Below, piece by piece: positions 1 through 5,041 of a stretch of DNA of 5,041 nt. The stretch is taken from positions 1-5,041 of the forward strand of contig JABDMQ010000191.1 of NCBI GenBank assembly GCA_013001365.1, given 5' to 3'. A program made the position numbers and the translations under genes. Position 1 is the stretch's first letter; every line of letters begins with the position of its first letter. Under the pieces are notes generated by a model, which saw only the letters and a list, made by a program, of their open reading frames with translations, did not search any database and was not told the DNA's origin. Source of the stretch: Flavobacteriaceae bacterium (GTDB lineage Bacteria; Bacteroidota; Bacteroidia; Flavobacteriales; Flavobacteriaceae).

Positions 1-1911
1 CTCTTGGATCAATGGATAGACAATATAGACCTGCCTTCCTTTTTTGATCTCATCGCGAATAAAGCCGAAAACCTTCAATCGATTCTTGTCAAATCGATGT
101 ACCGTTTTAACCGGTTTTCTTCCTGGAGGCAATTCGTCGATAATGGACATATCGAGGTCACCATAAACCGACATCGCCAAGGTTCTTGGAATAGGTGTTG
201 CGGTCATGATCAAGATGTGTGGGGGGACAGCCCCACCAACCTCCCCGGTGGGAAGGTTTTTTAAAACACTCTGTATTTTATTTACAACGGTATCTATATC
301 TCCGATAACTTCTTCATTTTTAAATCTTACGACTTTAAAACCAAGATCCTTTAAAATTAGTGTTCTGATTTCATCAATCTCTCGTTGTTCTTCTGCATTG
401 TGATAGCCTCCATCAACTTCTACAACCAATTTTTTTTCAATATTTACAAAATCGACTATAAATTCATCGATGATATGCTGACGCCTAAATTTATAATCCA
501 ATTTTTTGCCTCTTAAGCATTCCCATAAAATGCGTTCAGCCTCCGTGCTATTTTTTTTATTTTCTTGCTGTAACTCTTTCATCAATTTATAAGTAGAAGG
601 ACGAGCAGTTCGGTATTTGTCAAGAACGATTTTTGCTTCCTCCCTCTGGGAGGAAAGAGGAGGGCCTTTCTTCCAAAGTTTGCTTCTTTGTGCCACTCCG
701 AACTTGTGTTGTTCGTCGATAATTGCAAGACCTAAATTCTTGAATTTTACCTTTTCCTCGAGTAGGGCATGAGTGCCAATTAGGATGTCCAACGACCCAT
801 TTTCAAGCATTTCATGAATTTTTCGTCTTTCTGAAGTATTAGTTGAGCCAGTAAGTAGTTTTATGCTGATATTCAATTTGTTACAATATTCTTGTAATCC
901 TGAGTAGTGTTGAACTGACAGAATGGCGGTTGGCGCCATTAAACAGGTTTGAAATCCGTTGTCAAGTGCCATTAACATTGACATGAGCGCAACTATGGTC
1001 TTCCCGGAACCGACATCGCCTTGCAATAATCGATTCATCTGTGCATTGCTCCCCAGATCCTTTCGGATTTCCTTGATTACACGCTTCTGGGCATTGGTCA
1101 ATTCAAAGGGTAAATGCTCCTTGAAAAAGGTATTGAAATAGTCCCCGACTTTTGTAAATGGAAATCCCTTGATCTTCGATTTATGAATCAAGTTCTTGAT
1201 GATCAATTGCAATTGTATGTAGAACAATTCTTCAAATTTCAACCGGTATTGTGCCTTGGCCAAAAGGTCTTGGTTTTTCGGAAAATGGATATTGAATAGT
1301 GCTTCGGATTTCGAGATCAATTTTAATTCTGAGAGTAATTTAGGCGATAAGGTTTCTGAGAATTTACCTTTTGTCTCCAGAAACAACTGTTGCATGATCT
1401 TATTGACCACACGATTCGTAATGCCTCTATTGCTCAGCTTCTCGGTAGATGGATATACAGGTTGCATGGCAGAGCGCAAGCTTTTTTTATGCTCTTCGAG
1501 CAATTCCATCTCCGGATGGGGCAAGCTGTACATACCATTGAACCAATTTGGTTTTCCAAAAATCACATAAGGCTTGTTCAATTTAAGGCTCTCACGAATC
1601 CATTTTTGCCCTCGAAACCATACCAATTCCATGATGCCGGATTCGTCCTTGAAAGTTGCTACAAGGCGTTTGCCACGCTTTTGAGGGACTTCTTTAATCG
1701 AGGTAACCTCGCCAATCACCTGCACTTCTGAGCTATTGCGTTGCAATTGATTGATCTTGTAGTACTGCGTGCGATCGATATACCGATTAGGAAAAAGATT
1801 TATCAGGTCCTGATAGGTATGAATGCCAAGTTCTGAGCGCAAAAGGTCAGCGCGATTAGGACCAACACCTTTTAGGTAGTCGATACTAGTTTGAAGGAAA
1901 TTAGCGTTCAT
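1..1911 (-). CDS. recG: ATP-dependent DNA helicase RecG, 3' end outside window, carrying an in-frame DUF559 nuclease insertion
   Basis: RecG is a superfamily 2 double-stranded DNA translocase that remodels stalled forks and branch-migrates Holliday junctions in the cytoplasm. The start is ATG at 1911-1909; 637 codons are visible with no stop, and the C-terminal part of helicase domain 2 lies beyond the left edge. Seen: an N-terminal YLKGVGPNRADLL segment (about residues 13-25), an OB-fold wedge region (about 60-155), the Q-motif-like LPFELTNAQ (267-275), Walker A GDVGSGKT (298-305), motif Ia APTAILSVQH, the IGTHALLEE segment, motif II DEQH (399-402), motif III TATPIPRT (570-577) and DELPPGRKP (592-600). 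In ordinary RecG, motifs II and III are about 26 residues apart; here they are 171 apart because residues about 416-562 are a foreign domain (separate entry). All flanking motifs stay in frame, so the gene does not look broken. It is divergent from the aminopeptidase gene. Identification as RecG is secure; activity of the interrupted protein is not known. Confidence 0.95.
   Translation of the reverse strand, partial: MNANFLQTSIDYLKGVGPNRADLLRSELGIHTYQDLINLFPNRYIDRTQYYKINQLQRNSSEVQVIGEVTSIKEVPQKRGKRLVATFKDESGIMELVWFRGQKWIRESLKLNKPYVIFGKPNWFNGMYSLPHPEMELLEEHKKSLRSAMQPVYPSTEKLSNRGITNRVVNKIMQQLFLETKGKFSETLSPKLLSELKLISKSEALFNIHFPKNQDLLAKAQYRLKFEELFYIQLQLIIKNLIHKSKIKGFPFTKVGDYFNTFFKEHLPFELTNAQKRVIKEIRKDLGSNAQMNRLLQGDVGSGKTIVALMSMLMALDNGFQTCLMAPTAILSVQHYSGLQEYCNKLNISIKLLTGSTNTSERRKIHEMLENGSLDILIGTHALLEEKVKFKNLGLAIIDEQHKFGVAQRSKLWKKGPPLSSQREEAKIVLDKYRTARPSTYKLMKELQQENKKNSTEAERILWECLRGKKLDYKFRRQHIIDEFIVDFVNIEKKLVVEVDGGYHNAEEQREIDEIRTLILKDLGFKVVRFKNEEVIGDIDTVVNKIQSVLKNLPTGEVGGAVPPHILIMTATPIPRTLAMSVYGDLDMSIIDELPPGRKPVKTVHRFDKNRLKVFGFIRDEIKKGRQVYIVYPLIQE
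239..257. repeat. Terminal palindrome at the recG-3' side of the nuclease insertion
   Basis: The sequence ACCTCCCCGGTGGGAAGGT forms an 8-base stem with one mismatch (243 against 253) and a 3-base loop, the same stem and loop size as the palindrome at 637-655. An outer arm at 221-238 (GGGGGGACAGCCCCACCA) mirrors the G/C-rich arm of the other end. Together the two ends form imperfect terminal inverted repeats bounding the DUF559 coding segment. On the coding strand it is translated as part of LPTGEVGGAVPP, which joins smoothly to the RecG sequence PPHIL. Confidence 0.7.
637..655. repeat. Terminal palindrome at the recG-5' side of the nuclease insertion
   Basis: The sequence TTCCTCCCTCTGGGAGGAA is a perfect 8-base stem with a 3-base loop. 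It is followed outward by a G-rich arm (656-666, AGAGGAGGGCC) that resembles the arm of the other end in inverted orientation. On the coding strand it is read through as SSQREE. It has no T-run on the recG strand and lies within the reading frame, so it is not a terminator for recG. It is more likely the recognition end of the inserted element. Confidence 0.75.
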
Positions 1912-1992
1912 AAAGACGAAGATAAATCTTAAACCTCAGAACTGAAACCAAGTTTTTATGTATTTTGGCGCAATCCTTGTAATAAAGGTTCC
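1912..1992. promoter_or_regulatory. Divergent intergenic region, recG and aminopeptidase promoters
   Basis: These 81 bases separate the divergent recG and aminopeptidase starts and must contain the promoter of each, unless one is expressed from inside the other gene. On the plus strand TATTTTG at 1961-1967 is one base short of the Bacteroidota -7 consensus TAnnTTTG and would place transcription start about 20 bases before the ATG at 1993; no convincing -33 TTTG was found at the right spacing. An AAAGG at 1984-1988 may act as a weak ribosome binding site. On the minus strand TATCTTCG (complement of roughly 1916-1923) is a one-mismatch -7 candidate very close to the recG ATG. Both promoter assignments are tentative. 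Confidence 0.4.
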
Positions 1993-3954
1993 ATGAAGAA
2001 ATTACCCCTTCTTTTATCATTGGTGTTATTTACCCTAAGCCATGCCCAACAAACGAATATCGTCGATTTCAAGCGGGTAGAGGCCGTGATTCTATTTAAT
2101 ATGATAGACGTTGACAGTACGGTTCATAATTCGTATAAAATGTCTTTCGATATGTTGAGGTCTTCTGACTCGATTTTCTTGGATGCCGTAAATATGAAAT
2201 TCAAGAATGTTACCATAGATAAAGAACCAGTGAAGTTCAGGAACGACGGCAATAAATTGATCGTCTATCATGATTTTGAAGCGTCACAAAGCTACAGGCT
2301 TGACTTCTTGTTTTTCAATTCACCACAAAAGGCCATGTATTTTGTGGGCTGGGAAAACGATGCGCCTAATCAGATCTGGACTCAAGGACAAGGAAAATAC
2401 ACAAGTAATTGGCTGCCTAGCATTGATGACATGAATGACAAGATCGAATTCGATATCAGTATTGCGGCACCCAAAGGATATCAAGCCATTGCCAATGGAA
2501 AAATGAAATTGAAGATGACCAACTATAACTACGACCTATGGGAGTACGATATGCTGAAGCCTATGAGTAGCTATTTGGTGGCCTTGGTTCTCGGAAAATA
2601 TGATAAGAAAGTGGAATTTTCAAAAAGTGGAATTCCTCTGGAGATGTACTATTATCCTGAGGATTCTTTAAAATTCGAGCCTACCTATCGCTACACCAAG
2701 CGTATGTTCGATTTCCTGGAAGAAGAAATTGGCGTGCCTTATCCTTGGCAGAATTACAAGCAAGTGCCAGTGCATGATTTCTTATATGCCGGCATGGAGA
2801 ACACAAGTTTGACCATTTTCGCAGATACATTCGTCACTGACTCCATAGCATTCCATGATCGAAATTATATCAATGTGAATGCACACGAACTCGCCCATCA
2901 GTGGTTCGGAAACCTAGTTACTGAGACCTCTGGGACGCATCATTGGCTGCATGAGGGATTTGCTTCGTATTACGCACTTTTGGCTGAGCAAGAGATTCTT
3001 GGAGACGACCATTTTTATTGGGAATTATACAAGACAGCGGAGCAGTTGGAGGCTCAGGACTTGGCAGGGAGCAGTACAGCGTTATTGGACCCTAATTCCA
3101 ACAGTCTGACATTTTATCAAAAAGGAGCTTGGACGTTAGTAATGTTAAGGGATAAGGTAGGAGATAACGTATTCCGGAATGCAATCAAGGCTTATCTAAA
3201 GAAACATGAATTCCAGAACGTGACTACTTCAGATTTTCTTGGAATTGTTGAAGAATTAGGCGATCTGGACCTTACTGAATTTGCCTATGAGTGGTTGCGC
3301 AATGACGATTTTCCCTTTGATTCGGCAATGGAATTCCTGAAATCAAAATCAACCTTCATTCATGAATATATCATGGCGGATTGTGAGGCTCTCAACTCGA
3401 AATGTTATGATTACTTGACCTCTGACTTGTCTGATCAAGCCAAGATCAAGGTCATACAGCAACAACCATCACTAGTGAATAAACAGAGTTTCAAGAATAG
3501 TCTAAAGGTAAGGCAAGCAATAGCATTGCATCTTTATAGAGTACCGCTAGAATTGAAAACCGAGTATGAAAGTTTATTGAATGACGAATCATACCAAACA
3601 ATTGAAGCAGCTCTTTTTCACCTGATCAATAATTTTCCAGAAGACACTGTTCGCTATTTGAAAAAGACAAAAGACATTCCAGGCTTCAATAACAAGAGTT
3701 TACGCATGGTATGGTTGGTATTGGCCATGACTTCAGACAATTTTTCCGAAAATGAGACCGAATCTTATTTGTATGAACTCATTAATTATACTGATCCAAG
3801 ATTTGGTTTTGAAGTTAGGATGAACGCGTTCCAATATTTGCATTACATACGTTCATGCGAAGAGACCTGTCAGAAAAACCTAAAAAACGCCACAAAACAT
3901 CATAATTGGCGTCTACAGAAACTCGCCAAGCAACTTTTAAAAGAAAATCAATAG
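1993..3954 (+). CDS. Exported M1-family zinc aminopeptidase
   Basis: This enzyme removes N-terminal amino acids from peptides with a single catalytic zinc. The 653-residue product begins with a classic signal peptide (MKKLPLLLSLVLFTLSHA, cleavage probably before Q19); there is no lipobox cysteine, so a soluble periplasmic or secreted protein is likely. The N-terminal beta domain covers about residues 20-200. The exopeptidase motif is present as GMEN (267-270, E269 binding the substrate amino group). The zinc site HELAH (H298, E299, H302) is followed after 18 residues by the third ligand E321 in LHEGF. Y375 in FYQKGAW is the expected transition-state tyrosine. The C-terminal part (about 450-653) looks helical and holds the only four cysteines, as pairs 464/471 and 622/626. 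No type IX secretion sorting domain is visible at the C-terminus. The start has an AAAGG a few bases upstream. Length is typical of shorter bacterial M1 enzymes. I do not call it pepN, since Bacteroidota carry several M1 paralogues. Confidence 0.93.
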   Translation: MKKLPLLLSLVLFTLSHAQQTNIVDFKRVEAVILFNMIDVDSTVHNSYKMSFDMLRSSDSIFLDAVNMKFKNVTIDKEPVKFRNDGNKLIVYHDFEASQSYRLDFLFFNSPQKAMYFVGWENDAPNQIWTQGQGKYTSNWLPSIDDMNDKIEFDISIAAPKGYQAIANGKMKLKMTNYNYDLWEYDMLKPMSSYLVALVLGKYDKKVEFSKSGIPLEMYYYPEDSLKFEPTYRYTKRMFDFLEEEIGVPYPWQNYKQVPVHDFLYAGMENTSLTIFADTFVTDSIAFHDRNYINVNAHELAHQWFGNLVTETSGTHHWLHEGFASYYALLAEQEILGDDHFYWELYKTAEQLEAQDLAGSSTALLDPNSNSLTFYQKGAWTLVMLRDKVGDNVFRNAIKAYLKKHEFQNVTTSDFLGIVEELGDLDLTEFAYEWLRNDDFPFDSAMEFLKSKSTFIHEYIMADCEALNSKCYDYLTSDLSDQAKIKVIQQQPSLVNKQSFKNSLKVRQAIALHLYRVPLELKTEYESLLNDESYQTIEAALFHLINNFPEDTVRYLKKTKDIPGFNNKSLRMVWLVLAMTSDNFSENETESYLYELINYTDPRFGFEVRMNAFQYLHYIRSCEETCQKNLKNATKHHNWRLQKLAKQLLKENQ

Positions 3955-3959
3955 ATTTG
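3952..3959 (+). promoter_or_regulatory. Possible -7 box (TAGATTTG) overlapping the aminopeptidase stop
   Basis: TAGATTTG matches the Bacteroidota -7 consensus TAnnTTTG exactly, and its first three bases are the stop codon of the aminopeptidase gene. It ends four bases before the GTG of the patatin gene, so a transcript from it would be leaderless or nearly so. No matching -33 TTTG stands 17-23 bases upstream, where the sequence is CAACTTTTAA-like. It may be a chance match in an AT-rich junction. Confidence 0.25.
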
Positions 3960-3963
3960 CCGC

Positions 3964-4878
3964 GTGAAAGCATTAGTTATTTCAGGTGGTGGTAGTAAAG
4001 GCGCCTTTGCAGGAGGAGTAGCGCAGTATCTTATAGAAAGCGAAGGTAAGGACTATGATATGTTCTTGGGCACTTCAACGGGTAGCTTATTGATTCCGCA
4101 TTTAGCAGCAAATGACATTGGCAAGTTGTACAACATCTTCACGAACGTTAATCAGCATACTATTTTCAGTGTTAACCCTTTCAATGTGCGAAAAAAAGGT
4201 GATCGGGAATTCGTTTCAATTAACTTCTTAAGCACCTTGATGCAGTTCATCAAGCGAAGACGAACGTTCGGTGAAAGCAATGCGTTGAGAAGGAATATAA
4301 AAAGAAACCTCACTCTTGAAGAATATGAGAAAATAAAAGCCACCAAGGACGATGTCATTGTAACCGTAACCAACCTTTCCAAGAACAGGGTGGAGTATAA
4401 GTCGATAAAGGAATGCAGCTATGACGAGTTCTGCGACTGGATATGGATATCGTGCAATTACATTCCGTTTATGTCGCTTGCCACTCGTAACGGCCATGAG
4501 TATGCAGATGGAGGTCTAGGGTCGGTAGTGCCTATACGTGAGGCCATTCTTCGTGGTGCAACCGAGGTAGATGCCATAATACTTGAAAGTGAGCATATGG
4601 AGTACAATAAGGTGCTAGGAAAGAATCCGTTTTCTTTGATGATCAATCTTTTCGGTCATCTTTTGGATCAAGTCGAACGTGGTGACATTATAATGGGCAA
4701 ACAGGCCGCTGTAAACAAAGATGTAAAATTGAACTTGTATTATACGCCCACTAAACTCACTGAGAATTCACTGATTTTCAACAAGAAACTGATGATGAAA
4801 TGGTGGGCTGAAGGTCATGCTTATGCCGAATGGCGTTTTCATGAATTCAAGTCCAACGAATTACGAGATGTGGAATAA
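3964..4878 (+). CDS. Patatin-like phospholipase (serine acyl hydrolase)
   Basis: Patatin-like proteins hydrolyse acyl ester bonds of phospholipids or other lipids using a Ser-Asp dyad. The 304-residue product has the oxyanion-hole loop GGGSKG (8-13), the nucleophile elbow GTSTG (36-40, S38) and the catalytic aspartate in DGG (D182-G184). There is no signal peptide or clear membrane segment, so it should act in the cytoplasm or on the inner leaflet. The start is GTG: it is the first canonical start after the in-frame TAG at 3952-3954, and it places the glycine loop seven residues in, as usual for the family. There is no Shine-Dalgarno sequence, which is common in Bacteroidota. It lies nine bases downstream of the aminopeptidase gene in the same frame, so co-transcription is likely. 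Length is normal for single-domain bacterial patatins. The natural lipid substrate cannot be told from sequence. Confidence 0.92.
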   Translation: MKALVISGGGSKGAFAGGVAQYLIESEGKDYDMFLGTSTGSLLIPHLAANDIGKLYNIFTNVNQHTIFSVNPFNVRKKGDREFVSINFLSTLMQFIKRRRTFGESNALRRNIKRNLTLEEYEKIKATKDDVIVTVTNLSKNRVEYKSIKECSYDEFCDWIWISCNYIPFMSLATRNGHEYADGGLGSVVPIREAILRGATEVDAIILESEHMEYNKVLGKNPFSLMINLFGHLLDQVERGDIIMGKQAAVNKDVKLNLYYTPTKLTENSLIFNKKLMMKWWAEGHAYAEWRFHEFKSNELRDVE

Positions 4879-4883
4879 GGACA

Positions 4884-5041
4884 TTACCACATTTCTCCCA
4901 CTTCTTTTTTAATATATGAAAGTGCTGCGCTACTCGGAGATTGCTTTTCCATCATTTCAGTTAGTACGACTTCACGAAGCTTGTTCGCAGTATCTGTTTT
5001 CTCCAGAAGACCAGCTTTCCTGATAAGTTGTATCGTTGCAT
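4884..5041 (-). CDS. C-terminal fragment of an unrecognised protein, 5' end outside window
   Basis: On the minus strand an open frame enters at the right edge and ends at TAA (complement of 4884-4886) after 51 complete codons. The visible part begins ATIQLIRKAGLLEK, continues through a stretch rich in charged residues and predicted helix (KLREVVLTEMMEKQ), and ends with ALSYIKKEVGEMW. The composition and lack of stops look like real coding sequence, but I do not recognise the family. The gene converges on the patatin gene with only five bases between the two stop codons. Confidence 0.6.
   Translation of the reverse strand, partial: ATIQLIRKAGLLEKTDTANKLREVVLTEMMEKQSPSSAALSYIKKEVGEMW

Larger units (their letters stand above)
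221..666 (-). mobile_element. In-frame DUF559 endonuclease insertion element within recG
   Basis: This segment encodes about 147 residues (about 416-562 of the recG product) between KLWKK and PPHILIMTATP, which are adjacent or nearly so in normal RecG. Its core matches the DUF559 family, related to Vsr in the PD-(D/E)XK nuclease superfamily: RPSTYKLMKELQQENKK leader, STEAERILWECLR helix with E457 and E459, the KFRRQHIIDEFIVDF segment with D487, LVVEVDGGYH with E498 and D500, then Q509, D513, R516-T517 and the closing GFKVVRFKNEEV. All the acidic residues expected for metal-dependent cleavage are present. The core is visibly more AT-rich than the surrounding recG, with A8 runs on the coding strand, while both ends are GC-rich palindromes that are themselves translated (GPPLSSQREE and NLPTGEVGGAVPP). 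There are no intein splice motifs. That it is a mobile element is inferred from the inverted ends and the clean interruption. An internal ATG at 582-580 could in principle give a separate nuclease. Confidence 0.82.

Noticed and set aside
239..262. Rho-independent terminator on the plus strand (hairpin followed by six T)
   Set aside because: The hairpin and T-run look like a terminator when read on the plus strand, but no plus-strand gene lies upstream and the bases are coding for recG on the other strand. The structure is better explained as an element end.
221..666. Intein in RecG
   Set aside because: There is no Cys/Ser at the start of the insert, no His-Asn at its end and no Cys/Ser/Thr immediately after it, so protein splicing is not supported.
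925..927. Alanine (residue 329) in place of the common glutamate in RecG motif Ia (APTEIL)
   Set aside because: This position varies among RecG proteins; from memory the Thermotoga protein has serine here, so it is not a sign of inactivation.
4..1731. Several plus-strand open frames of 60-113 codons across the left part of the window
   Set aside because: They lie opposite the continuous recG reading frame, whose helicase motifs are unmistakable, and their translations resemble no family; they are antisense shadows.
4152..4646. Minus-strand open frames of 62-89 codons opposite the patatin gene
   Set aside because: They are fully covered by a gene with intact catalytic motifs, and their translations show no recognisable domain.
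1..5041. CRISPR arrays, tRNA or rRNA genes, riboswitches
   Set aside because: No spaced direct repeats or recognisable structured RNA were seen by eye, and the window is almost fully occupied by protein-coding frames.

Overview
The window looks like part of a Bacteroidota chromosome, probably a member of the Flavobacteriia. The evidence is modest GC content, RecG and M1-peptidase sequences of the Bacteroidota type, weak or absent Shine-Dalgarno sites, and TAnnTTTG-like promoter boxes. This is judged by eye; no database search was possible.

Layout: (1) Positions 1-1911, minus strand: the 5' three quarters of recG, the branch-migration helicase of fork repair and recombination. The gene runs off the left edge of the window. 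(2) Positions 1912-1992: a short divergent intergenic region that must hold both promoters. (3) Positions 1993-3954, plus strand: an exported M1-family zinc aminopeptidase with a complete active site. (4) Positions 3964-4878, plus strand: a patatin-like serine hydrolase starting at GTG, nine bases after the peptidase stop and in the same frame, probably co-transcribed with it. (5) Positions 4884-5041, minus strand: the C-terminal 51 codons of an unrecognised convergent gene.

The most interesting object is inside recG. Between helicase motif II (DEQH) and motif III (TATPIPRT), where RecG normally has a loop of a few residues, there are about 145 extra residues in frame. They form a complete DUF559 (Vsr-like, PD-(D/E)XK superfamily) endonuclease domain with its acidic residues intact. 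The DNA encoding it begins and ends with GC-rich palindromes, each an 8-base stem around a 3-base loop, in inverted orientation to each other. It therefore looks like a small mobile element that enters an essential-type gene without breaking its reading frame, comparable in logic to an intein or homing element but with no splicing signals. The flanking RecG motifs are intact, so the fused protein may still work as a helicase, or may carry an extra nuclease activity.

The other genes are ordinary. The peptidase probably degrades peptides in the periplasm, and the patatin protein probably hydrolyses lipid acyl esters in the cytoplasm or at the inner membrane. Nothing in the sequence ties either one to the RecG insertion.
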